Of a stretch of 6,948 nucleotides of DNA, positions 1 to 6,471 are shown one piece after another; within the stretch, counting starts at the first letter, position 1, and each line of letters opens with the position of its first letter. A program made the translations under genes and the position numbers. Origin of the DNA: Gammaproteobacteria bacterium (lineage in GTDB: Bacteria; Pseudomonadota; Gammaproteobacteria; UBA5335; SLRW01); assembly GCA_007134115.1 (NCBI GenBank), contig SLLK01000253.1, positions 1 through 6,948 on the forward strand. Direction: 5' to 3'. The notes beneath the pieces were generated by a model, which was not told the DNA's origin, searched no databases, and saw only the letters and a program-made list of their open reading frames with translations.

Positions 1-1032
1 CACCTCGCCGCGCGCGCGGCGCAGCCGGCGACGGCCGTTATCGACCTCCGGCTGCGTATCCAGCAGCGCAAAGATGCTGGCGGCGGCGGCAATGCCCTTC
101 TGCATCTCTGCATTGACGGTGGTCAGGTGGCGCACGGGCGGCAACAGCATCAGCATGGCACCCATGAACGCGGTGAACGTGCCGGGCGTCATCTGGTCGA
201 GCATAGTCTCCGAAGTCGCCATATACACGATGGCCGCCACAGCCCAGCCGGCGATGAACTGCACCGCCGGCGTACTGCCCGCACGGGTCGCCAGGAAACG
301 CATGTGCAAACGACGATTGCGCTCGTTGATCTGTTCGAACTGACGCGCTTCGTAATCCTCCGCGCCGAATACCTTGACCATCCGGTTACCGTCGATGACC
401 TCGCCGCTGATCTGGGTGACATCCCCCATGGAGCCCTGTATACGGCGGCTGACCTTGCGGAATCGCTTGCTTACGTAGCGAATCAACAATGCAATGGGCG
501 GCGCCACCAGCAGGGTGAACAGCGCCAGTTGTGCATTGAGGTAGAACATCAGCCCAAGCAGGCCAATAACCATCAGCGAATCGCGAATCAGCACGGTGAT
601 TGCATCGGTGGTGGACTGCGCCACCTGCTCTACGTTGAAGGTCAGGCGGGAAAGCAACTGGCCGGTGCGGTGACGATCATAGAATGCCGTGGGCAGGCGC
701 ATGAGGTGAGAGAACAACTGACTACGCAATTGCTTGATCACCCGACGGCCGATATAGCCCATACCGTAGGCCGAACCGAAGCCGCCCACGGCGCGCAGCA
801 GGAACAACACAAGCACCGCTGCCGGCATCAGCCGTATCACGTCCGGATCACGCTCGATAAAAGTACCGTCGAGCAGCGGTTGCATCAGCCACACAAACGC
901 CGTATTGCTGCCCGAATACAGCGCCATGCACAACGCCGCCAGGAGAAACACCCGCCAGTAGCCAAAGGTATAACCCAGCAACCGCCGGTAGATGCGTAAT
1001 GCCGTCGCATCCCCCAGGCCGGTTTTGCTCAT
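1..1032 (-). CDS. msbA: MsbA, lipid A export ATP-binding/permease protein (partial, N-terminal 344 residues)
   Basis: MsbA is a homodimeric inner-membrane ABC exporter that flips lipid A-core from the cytoplasmic to the periplasmic leaflet using ATP. The visible 344 residues are the transmembrane domain, with six hydrophobic helices at roughly 28-50, 67-90, 145-164, 168-186, 254-272 and 283-303. MsbA-like stretches include FYDRHRTGQLLSRLTF (117-132), VSKRFRKVSRRIQGSMGDVT (187-206) and VKVFGAEDYE (219-228), which match my memory of E. coli MsbA closely in order and spacing. The frame stays open to the left edge, so Walker A, signature and Walker B motifs lie outside; this is a window cut, not a truncation. 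The ATG overlaps the exbD stop as ATGA, implying translational coupling; only a poor GGGGA lies upstream, 3 bases from the ATG. In related genomes lpxK commonly follows, which would be off the left edge. A generic lipid exporter is the alternative, less likely given this context. Confidence 0.95.
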   Translation of the reverse strand, partial: MSKTGLGDATALRIYRRLLGYTFGYWRVFLLAALCMALYSGSNTAFVWLMQPLLDGTFIERDPDVIRLMPAAVLVLFLLRAVGGFGSAYGMGYIGRRVIKQLRSQLFSHLMRLPTAFYDRHRTGQLLSRLTFNVEQVAQSTTDAITVLIRDSLMVIGLLGLMFYLNAQLALFTLLVAPPIALLIRYVSKRFRKVSRRIQGSMGDVTQISGEVIDGNRMVKVFGAEDYEARQFEQINERNRRLHMRFLATRAGSTPAVQFIAGWAVAAIVYMATSETMLDQMTPGTFTAFMGAMLMLLPPVRHLTTVNAEMQKGIAAAASIFALLDTQPEVDNGRRRLRRARGEV

Positions 1033-1451
1033 TCATCCCCGTCCATGGGCTGGGCGGTCTCGATCACGATGTTGACGAAACCCATGCGCCCGGCAACATC
1101 CAGCACCGTGACGACCGACTGATGCGAGGCCCGCGCGTCGGCGCGCACCTTGAGGCGCGCCTCGCGCTGCTCTCCGGCAACCTGGCGCAACGCGCTGCGT
1201 ACCGTATCCGGGCGATTGTTGACCAGTTCCTGACTGTCGATAAAGTAACGGCCATCGGCATCGATAACGATCTCTATGCCCTCTTGCGGCGAGGCCGCCT
1301 CAGCCCCGGCCTCGGGCAGCTCAATCTGCAACTCGGCATCACGCACGAAACTGGTGGTGACCATAAAAAAAATCAGCAACAGGAACACCACATCAATCAG
1401 CGGTGTGAGGTTGAGTGTGGGTTCCTCGTCCTCGCGTGGCCGGATATTCAC
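1029..1451 (-). CDS. exbD: ExbD/TolR-family proton-channel subunit
   Basis: This 140-residue protein has the ExbD/TolR layout: a short cytoplasmic N-terminus, one transmembrane helix (about 16-35) and a periplasmic domain. The helix contains TPLIDVVFLLLIFFMVTT, where Asp20 is in the position of the essential proton-carrying aspartate of ExbD/TolR/MotB. In the family, ExbD dimers sit in the pore of an ExbB pentamer and convert proton motive force into mechanical work. Length is normal. The start codon is GTG and overlaps the exbB stop as GTGA; a strong AAGGAG lies 8 bases upstream. The gene ends in a 4-base overlap with msbA. No TonB or TolA gene is adjacent, so the energised partner is unknown. 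The symbol follows family use; it is equally close to TolR-type proteins annotated in Pseudomonas-like clusters. Confidence 0.92.
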   Translation of the reverse strand: MNIRPREDEEPTLNLTPLIDVVFLLLIFFMVTTSFVRDAELQIELPEAGAEAASPQEGIEIVIDADGRYFIDSQELVNNRPDTVRSALRQVAGEQREARLKVRADARASHQSVVTVLDVAGRMGFVNIVIETAQPMDGDE

Positions 1452-2068
1452 GCCCGCTTCTCCTTGCTGTCGGCATACACGGCGTCGAGCAGGCGGGTGG
1501 CCTCGGTTTCCATGCCCAGCACCAGCTCACTGACCCGGCCACGCAGATAACGGTAGAAAATCAGCGACGGGATAGCCACCGACAAACCGGCTGCGGTGGT
1601 AATGAGGGCCTCGGATATCCCCCCGGCAAGCACCGCCGGATTACCCACACCGTATTCCGTAATGGCAAAGAACACCTTGATCATGCCGATCACGGTGCCC
1701 AGCAGCCCAAGCAGCGGGGTGATCGCCGCGATGGTGCCCAACGTATTGAGGTAGCGCTCCAGTTCATGCACCACCTGGCGGCCGGTGTCCTCGATGCGCT
1801 CTTTCACCGCCTCGCGATTGAGGTGCAGATTGGCCAGTCCGGCGGCCAGAATCTGCCCCAGCGGCGAACCGCGACGCATCGCTTCGAGCTGTTCGGCGTT
1901 CAACTGATTGTTTTTCTTAAGCTTCCAGGCCCGCGCCGCCAGTTGCGGCGGCAGAATCTGCTCGCGGCGCAAGGCCCACAGACGTTCGGCAAAAATCGCC
2001 AGCGCCACCAGCGAACACAGGATGATCGGGGCCATCAGAAAGCCCCCGGCCTTGATAATCTCCCACAT
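1448..2068 (-). CDS. exbB: ExbB/TolQ/MotA-family proton-channel subunit
   Basis: This 206-residue protein has the three-helix ExbB/TolQ pattern: TM1 about 9-28, a long cytoplasmic stretch (about 35-105), TM2 about 109-133 and TM3 about 150-175. The family core is intact: TPLLGLLGTVIGMI (117-130) and GISEALITTAAGLSVAIP (150-167). Glu153 aligns with E. coli ExbB Glu176; Thr125 and Thr158 align with the two pore threonines (Thr148, Thr181), with identical 28- and 5-residue spacings. It should pentamerise around the downstream ExbD and conduct protons across the inner membrane. Upstream is a 93-base gap after comEC that may hold its own weak promoter. The ribosome binding site is mediocre (AAAGGGG about 11 bases before ATG). 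ExbB and TolQ cannot be separated from sequence alone; lack of neighbouring tolA/tolB/pal argues against a classical Tol system. Confidence 0.92.
   Translation of the reverse strand: MWEIIKAGGFLMAPIILCSLVALAIFAERLWALRREQILPPQLAARAWKLKKNNQLNAEQLEAMRRGSPLGQILAAGLANLHLNREAVKERIEDTGRQVVHELERYLNTLGTIAAITPLLGLLGTVIGMIKVFFAITEYGVGNPAVLAGGISEALITTAAGLSVAIPSLIFYRYLRGRVSELVLGMETEATRLLDAVYADSKEKRA
1460..1465 (-). promoter_or_regulatory. Ribosome binding site for exbD (decides the GTG start)
   Basis: AAGGAG on the minus strand lies 8 bases before the GTG at 1451-1449, inside the last codons of exbB. The spacing is ideal and supports GTG initiation at the GTGA overlap rather than a later start; a later start would also remove the N-terminal segment before the membrane helix. 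Confidence 0.8.
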
Positions 2069-2115
2069 GCGTATGCCTGCCCCTTTGTTGGCCTCGCCCC
2101 ACTACACCAGAAAGC

Positions 2116-2144
2116 ATGATACGCGATTGACGCTGTATCCCGAA
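2116..2144 (-). promoter_or_regulatory. Possible weak promoter for exbB-exbD-msbA
   Basis: In the comEC-exbB gap the minus strand carries TATCAT (2116-2121), a five-of-six match to the sigma70 -10 box, with a poor -35 candidate TTCGGG 17 bases further upstream. It would place transcript starts about 40 bases before the exbB ATG. The -35 is weak, so a promoter here is a guess based on position and the -10 alone; read-through from comEC remains possible. Confidence 0.3.
2118..2139 (-). repeat. Imperfect inverted repeat in the comEC-exbB gap
   Basis: On the minus strand GATAC-A-GCG and CGCGTATC pair as eight base pairs with one bulged A around a five-base loop (TCAAT). It starts 22 bases after the comEC stop. 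No T-run follows, so it does not look like an intrinsic terminator. It overlaps the possible -10 box at 2116-2121, so it could be an operator or an mRNA stem (stabiliser or attenuator). Inverted repeats of this size occur by chance in several kilobases. Confidence 0.35.
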
Positions 2145-2161
2145 ACGCCACAATCACCTTT

Positions 2162-4351
2162 CTAGCGATGCCAGAAACGCTGCGTCGTTCCCGCCGGCAG
2201 CGCCCGTGCCCCGTTGGCCTCCACCCGATACCGAAGCGCCCCCGCACCCGCCTGCGGCGGCGCCAGCAAACGGCCATATGCCGCCATTTCGCCGGCCAGC
2301 GGCGCCTCACCGTCCACCGGATACAACAGCACCCCATCGGCCGTCCATTGATCCGCGAGCCGCAACAACCGGCTCTGCCCCCGGTCACCCAGCGCGCCGG
2401 CCAGCAACAGGCGGCGCCCGCCGGCCTCAACCAGCAATACGCAGGCTGCGTCAGCGCCCCGGTAGTCCCAGCGCCGCGGCGGATGCAACACGCGCACCTG
2501 CATATCCGCAGTGACGTGACGCATCCCCGCCAGACACGGCTGGCCACCCGGCAGACGGGCCGCCGCGCCGCCGCCGAACCAGCGGGCATCATCGCGACCG
2601 CGCTCGACCAGCCGTCGCCAGCCCCCCGCCAGGTCACGTTGATGCCGGCTGACCACCAGCAGGTCCAGCCGCGTCACGCCCCGCCTGTCCAGCCAGGCTT
2701 CCAGCGCCCGGCCCCCGTCCTGCCATGCCGGCGGACCCGTGTCGTACACCAGCACGCTCTCACCCGCTTGCACAATGGCTGCCGCGCCCGGCGCCAGATC
2801 CAGCAGGGTGACCTCCAGCGCCGGCACCGCCGGCGCCCGTGGCCACAGTAGCGCCGCCACCAGCAGTATGCCCACCATACGTCCGGGCACCCCCCTGGGC
2901 CCCAGAATCAACACCAGCCCTGCGCCCATGACCAGCAATGACCACAACGCCGGCGACGATGGCACCGGCCACCGGGACGTCAGCCAGGTCAGCCCCTCCA
3001 GCAGCGGCCAGAACAGTTCCACCGTCCACCCGGCCAGGCGCAGCAACCATTCGCCGCCCTGCCCCCAGAACATGCTGGTCGCCGTACCCAGCAGCGCCAA
3101 CGGCACCACCACCAGGGCAAACAGAGGCACCGCCATCAGATTGGCCGGAATGCTTGCCCAGGCCACATGGTTGAAGAACAACAGCGTCAGCGGAATCAGG
3201 CCCAGCGACAGGCGCCACTGTATCGCGGCCAGCGAACGCACCCGGCCGGGCTGGCCGGTACGCCCGTGCAAGCTGAGGATAATCCACGTCACCGCGCCGA
3301 AAGACAGCCAGGTGCCGGCCGACAGCGCGGCCAGCGGGTCGAACAGCAGCACCGCGCACAATGCTGCTGCGAGCACGGCCCACGGCGCCGAGAGATACCC
3401 GGCCCGCGCCGCCAGCAACCCCGCCGTCAACATGATCAAGGCTCGCTGGGTAGGCACGGAAAAGCCCGCCAGCATGGCGTAAAGAGCAGCCGCCAGCAGC
3501 GCCGGAATCAGGCCGGCCCGGGGCATCGGCACGCGCGTCGTGGCCGCCGGGAAACGCGCCCACACAACACGCCACAGCACCAGCACCAGACCCGCCACCA
3601 GCCCCACATGCAAGCCCGAGATCGCCATCAGGTGATTGGTGCCGGTGGCCGTCAACACCTCCCAGGTCGCGGCATCCATGCGACCCCTGTCGCCAATCAC
3701 CAGCGCCCTGATGATGCCGCCCCGCGGCAGGTCACCCACAGCCCGCTCGACCCGCTGCCCCAGTGCCTTGCGCCAGCGCAGCACCGTCGGTGTCGCGGCC
3801 GTGGCGGACAGCCGTTCGGCCTGGCCATTAACCCGTGCGCGCGCATCGAGACGCTGGCGCAGACGCCAGCCCTCGACGTCGAAGGCCCCGGGGTTGTGCC
3901 GTGTGCGCGGTGCAGAAACGGAGAGCGGCAGGCGCCAGAACTCGCCCGCCGACGGACGCACCTCCGGATCCGGCCAGTTGACCCGCAAGCGCGCGCCGGG
4001 TGCCACCGGCGCCGCCGCCTGCGCCTGCGTGACTTCAAGATCAAAGCTGACAACAGACCCGCTACCGGAGGGCAACGACACAATCTGCCCGCTCACCACC
4101 ACATCCTCGGCGGGATCGATCAACGGGCCCAGCGCAGCCACGGTGGCCTGGCCATGCCAGGCAGACCAGGCCACGCCAAGAAAGCCGGCGGCAAGCATCG
4201 CCCAAAGCAGTCGTCGAACGGGGGCAGAGCACACTGCCGCGGCCAGCGCGAGCGCCACGCCGACCACGGCCGGCCACCAGACCGCGGGCAAATCGGACAA
4301 CAGGAGTGTGCCGGTGACCCCGGCAGCAAAAGCCAGCAACACTGCCGTCAT
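2162..4351 (-). CDS. comEC: ComEC/Rec2-family DNA uptake channel with degenerate nuclease domain
   Basis: ComEC carries single-stranded DNA across the inner membrane during natural transformation. The 729-residue length fits a full three-domain protein. N-terminal helices and an OB-fold-like DUF4131 region span about 1-200, with the typical NPGAFDVEGWRLRQ (153-166). The Competence membrane domain spans about 210-500 and includes TGTNHLMAISGLHVG (236-250), the family hallmark, followed by many hydrophobic helices. The C-terminal metallo-beta-lactamase-like domain spans about 511-729. Here key residues are gone: the usual DVGQGxA reads DLAPGAA (518-524), the SHxDxDHxGG metal motif reads SRHQRDLAGG (568-577), the LxGD aspartate region reads LAGALGD (650-656), and PHHGS reads PVDGE (678-682). 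Only the DTG at 537-539 and Asp573 remain recognisable. The frame is uninterrupted, so this is not a recent pseudogene. Start: ATG with an AGGGAGG ribosome binding site about 5 bases upstream, held in a hairpin. It lies 43 bases after lolD. Confidence 0.93.
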   Translation of the reverse strand: MTAVLLAFAAGVTGTLLLSDLPAVWWPAVVGVALALAAAVCSAPVRRLLWAMLAAGFLGVAWSAWHGQATVAALGPLIDPAEDVVVSGQIVSLPSGSGSVVSFDLEVTQAQAAAPVAPGARLRVNWPDPEVRPSAGEFWRLPLSVSAPRTRHNPGAFDVEGWRLRQRLDARARVNGQAERLSATAATPTVLRWRKALGQRVERAVGDLPRGGIIRALVIGDRGRMDAATWEVLTATGTNHLMAISGLHVGLVAGLVLVLWRVVWARFPAATTRVPMPRAGLIPALLAAALYAMLAGFSVPTQRALIMLTAGLLAARAGYLSAPWAVLAAALCAVLLFDPLAALSAGTWLSFGAVTWIILSLHGRTGQPGRVRSLAAIQWRLSLGLIPLTLLFFNHVAWASIPANLMAVPLFALVVVPLALLGTATSMFWGQGGEWLLRLAGWTVELFWPLLEGLTWLTSRWPVPSSPALWSLLVMGAGLVLILGPRGVPGRMVGILLVAALLWPRAPAVPALEVTLLDLAPGAAAIVQAGESVLVYDTGPPAWQDGGRALEAWLDRRGVTRLDLLVVSRHQRDLAGGWRRLVERGRDDARWFGGGAAARLPGGQPCLAGMRHVTADMQVRVLHPPRRWDYRGADAACVLLVEAGGRRLLLAGALGDRGQSRLLRLADQWTADGVLLYPVDGEAPLAGEMAAYGRLLAPPQAGAGALRYRVEANGARALPAGTTQRFWHR

Positions 4352-4370
4352 TGAAGCCTCCCTGCTTCAA
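4351..4370 (-). promoter_or_regulatory. Hairpin presenting the comEC Shine-Dalgarno sequence; CsrA/RsmA-like site
   Basis: On the minus (mRNA) strand the arms TTGAAGC and GCTTCAA form a perfect 7-bp stem closed by a C-G pair around the hexaloop AGGGAG, which is the core of the comEC ribosome binding site. The last paired base is the A of the comEC ATG. The loop fits ANGGAN and, with the closing pair, CANGGANG (4357-4364), the binding pattern known for CsrA/RsmA/RsmE. The flanking bases are G and C rather than the preferred A/U. The structure is seen in the sequence; protein binding and repression are inference. Confidence 0.5.
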
Positions 4371-4394
4371 GCCGGTTAACTCACGAACGCATGT

Positions 4395-5105
4395 TCAGGC
4401 CGGCAACAACTGGCCGTCCTGCAAACGCAGCACCCGATCCATACGCTGCGCCAGTTCCGGGTTGTGCGTAACCACCACGAAACTGATCCCCAAATCGCGG
4501 TTCAGCTCCAGCATCAGGTCATACACCCGGTCCGCGGTGGCCGGATCCAGATTGCCGGTAGGCTCGTCCGCCAACACGCAATGTGGGCGCGCCACCAGCG
4601 CGCGCGCCACGGCGGCACGTTGCCGCTCACCGCCGGAAAGCTCGCCGGGCTTGTGCTCCAGCCGGCCTTCCAGGCCCACCCGGCCAAGCATGTCGGCCGC
4701 TGCCGTACGTGCCTGTGCCGGCGCCACGCGCCGGATCAGCAGTGGCATGGCGACATTCTCCAGCGCCGTGAATTCGGGCAGCAGATGATGAAACTGGTAG
4801 ACAAAACCCAGCGAACGATTGCGCAGGCGTCCACGCTCGGCCGGGGCCAGTTCGTGCATGCGCCGGCCCATGACTTCCACCTCACCGCCGGTAGGCGTTT
4901 CCAGCCCGCCCAGCAAATGCAGCAACGTACTTTTACCGGAACCCGAGGTGCCGACGATCGCCACCTGTTCGCCACCATGGACCGTCAAATCCACACCGGT
5001 CAGCACCTGTACATCAATGCGTCCCTGACGAAAACGGCGCGCCAGACCCCGGCACACCAGCACCGGCGATGGGTCATGATTGACGCGACCTTGCGGCTTA
5101 CTCAT
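4395..5105 (-). CDS. lolD: LolD, lipoprotein-releasing system ATP-binding protein
   Basis: LolD is the cytoplasmic ATPase that powers extraction of outer-membrane lipoproteins from the inner membrane onto LolA. The 236-residue product has every ABC element: Walker A GTSGSGKST (52-60), Q-loop Gln104, signature LSGGERQ (156-162), Walker B VLADEP (177-182), D-loop NLD (185-187) and H-loop His214. The stretch VYQFHHLLPEFTALENV (102-118) is highly characteristic of LolD. The frame stays open upstream to an ATG at 5252, but that extension overlaps lolC by 155 bases and its sequence is Arg/Cys/Trp-rich and unlike the family; the ATG at 5105 has GGAGG 9 bases upstream and gives normal length. It overlaps the lolC stop by 8 bases (ATGAGTAA), implying coupled synthesis with its membrane partner. 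comEC, not a second permease gene (lolE), follows. Confidence 0.95.
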   Translation of the reverse strand: MSKPQGRVNHDPSPVLVCRGLARRFRQGRIDVQVLTGVDLTVHGGEQVAIVGTSGSGKSTLLHLLGGLETPTGGEVEVMGRRMHELAPAERGRLRNRSLGFVYQFHHLLPEFTALENVAMPLLIRRVAPAQARTAAADMLGRVGLEGRLEHKPGELSGGERQRAAVARALVARPHCVLADEPTGNLDPATADRVYDLMLELNRDLGISFVVVTHNPELAQRMDRVLRLQDGQLLPA

Positions 5106-6345
5106 AACGCAGTGCCTCCGCCGGATCGGTGCGCGATGCCCGCCACGCGGGGTAGAGGGTGGACACCAGCGACAGCCCCAGCGCCATGGCGCCAATGCGC
5201 CACACGTCACGGAACTCCAGCTGCGAGGGCAATTCGCTGATGTAATACACATCCCTGAGCAGGAACTCGATGCCGATCAGATTCTCTATTCCGGCGACAA
5301 TGGCCTCTACATTGAGCGCCAGCGAGACGCCGCCAAGCAAACCCAGGCCCGTGCCCAGCACACCAATCACCATGCCCTGCACCATGAATACACCGGTCAC
5401 ACTCGCCGGCGACACACCCAGCGTGCGCAGGATGGCGATATCGGCCTGTTTATCCGTCACCACCATGACCAGCGTGGAGACGATATTGAATGCCGCGACC
5501 GCCACAATCAGGGTGAGAATGACGAACATCACCGTCTTCTCGATCTGGATGGCGCGGAAAAAGTTGCCATGCTGGCGGGTCCAGTCGGTCGCGTAAGTGC
5601 CCGAAGGTACATCCTGATTGAGCACGCGGCTCACCACCGGCGCCGCGAACAGATCATCCAGCCGCAAGCGCACGCCCGTGACGTCGCCGTCCATGCGATA
5701 CAGGCGCGAGGCATCGGCAATATGCAGGAACGCGTGGCTGCGGTCGTATTCATACATATCCACATCGAAAATACCCACCACCCGGAAGCGGCGCATGCGC
5801 GGAATCACCCCTGCGGGCGTCACCGAGGCCTGGGGAATCATGATATCCACGCCGTCGCCGGGCGCCACGCGCAGATTCTCGGCCAGCAACCGACCCAGCA
5901 CCACACCGTATTCACCATCACGCAGTGCCGACAGCTCACCCTGCACCATCTGCTCCGGCAGTTCCGACACCTGGTGTTCTTCGGCCGGATCAATGCCGCG
6001 AATGATGCCGCCGGTCAATTGCCGCCCGCTGCGCAGCATGGCCTCACCCTGCACGTAGGGCGCACTGCCGAGCACCCGCGGATGCTCCAGCATCCGCTCC
6101 GCAATAGCCTCCCAGTCACTGATACGGCCGTCATAGGCCATGATGCTGGCGTGCGAGGTCATCGACAGGATGCGGTCACGCAACTCGCGCTCGAAGCCGT
6201 TCATCACCGACAACACGGTGATCAGCACAGTCACGCCCAGCGCAATACCCAGGATGGACAACCACGAGATAAACGAGATGAAGTGATTGCGTCGCTTGGC
6301 CCGGGTATAGCGCAGGCCGATGAAAATTTCGAAGGGCTTGAACAT
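5098..6345 (-). CDS. lolC: LolC/LolE-family lipoprotein-releasing permease (possibly a LolF-type hybrid)
   Basis: This is the membrane subunit that, with LolD, detaches lipoproteins from the inner membrane and passes them to periplasmic LolA. The 415-residue protein has the MacB-like four-helix layout: TM1 about 24-48 (SWLSILGIALGV then VLSVMNGFERELRDRIL), a large periplasmic domain about 50-265, and TM2-TM4 at about 270-294, 317-340 and 381-400. It ends in YPAWRASRTDPAEALRYE, the usual terminus. IMIPQASVTPAGVIPRMR (168-185) resembles the E. coli LolC hook that grips LolA; other stretches, such as FNIVSTLVMVV (286-296) and FLLRDVYYISELPSQL (361-376), resemble LolE as much as LolC. The only permease gene at this locus is this one. 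The ATG at 6345 has no clear Shine-Dalgarno sequence upstream. The start is chosen because MFKPFEIFIGLRYTRAKRRN matches the family N-terminus. Confidence is high for the family and moderate for the C-versus-F assignment. Confidence 0.93.
   Translation of the reverse strand: MFKPFEIFIGLRYTRAKRRNHFISFISWLSILGIALGVTVLITVLSVMNGFERELRDRILSMTSHASIMAYDGRISDWEAIAERMLEHPRVLGSAPYVQGEAMLRSGRQLTGGIIRGIDPAEEHQVSELPEQMVQGELSALRDGEYGVVLGRLLAENLRVAPGDGVDIMIPQASVTPAGVIPRMRRFRVVGIFDVDMYEYDRSHAFLHIADASRLYRMDGDVTGVRLRLDDLFAAPVVSRVLNQDVPSGTYATDWTRQHGNFFRAIQIEKTVMFVILTLIVAVAAFNIVSTLVMVVTDKQADIAILRTLGVSPASVTGVFMVQGMVIGVLGTGLGLLGGVSLALNVEAIVAGIENLIGIEFLLRDVYYISELPSQLEFRDVWRIGAMALGLSLVSTLYPAWRASRTDPAEALRYE
5115..5119 (-). 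promoter_or_regulatory. Ribosome binding site for lolD (decides the start)
   Basis: GGAGG on the minus strand lies 9 bases before the ATG at 5105-5103, within the 3' end of lolC. It supports the short start over the open-frame ATG at 5252. Confidence 0.75.
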
Positions 6346-6384
6346 GGGCGACGATTAAACCACAAATCCGGCGACGTGGGCAGG

Positions 6385-6413
6385 TTCTCGCACTGCATCG
6401 CCCTTGCTATAGT
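6385..6413 (+). promoter_or_regulatory. Candidate extended -10 promoter for the exported protein and agmatine deiminase genes
   Basis: TGCTATAGT (6405-6413) is an extended -10 with TATAGT as the hexamer, five of six to consensus. The -35 region 17 bases upstream (TTCTCG, 6385-6390) is poor, which is usual for extended -10 promoters. A transcript would start near 6420 and have a leader of about 60 bases before the TTG at 6484. Confidence 0.55.
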
Positions 6414-6471
6414 GTCTGCAATCAGCGCTGGCGCGAACGGTGAGCACAGGGTTCGCCTCAAGCACGCTACC

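Noticed and set aside
1..30. CG-rich alternating tract at the left end
   Set aside because: It is part of the msbA coding frame (Arg codons) and not longer than expected at this base composition.
1..1032. MsbA lacking an ATPase domain
   Set aside because: The frame is still open at the left edge exactly where the nucleotide-binding domain should begin; it is a window boundary.
1040..1047. CATGGACG, another CANGGANG match just upstream of the msbA start, with CCC/GGG around it
   Set aside because: The stem is only three base pairs and the bases encode the end of ExbD (PMDG). Matches inside genes at 3673-3680, 5020-5027, 5250-5257 and 5688-5695 show that the string is common by chance.
3167..4354. 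Long plus-strand open frame (395 codons) antisense to comEC, and similar ones at 127-999, 1415-2119 and 5080-6483
   Set aside because: They are rich in Arg, Gln, His and Pro, as expected for the antisense of Leu/Ala/Gly-rich GC-rich genes. They have no recognisable domain and lie opposite confidently identified genes.
4351..4370. Intrinsic terminator between lolD and comEC
   Set aside because: The hairpin is not followed by a T-run and its stem runs into the comEC start codon; a translational role fits better.
5106..5252. N-terminal extension of lolD to the ATG at 5252
   Set aside because: It overlaps lolC deeply, has composition unlike the family and makes LolD 49 residues too long; the ATG at 5105 has a good ribosome binding site.
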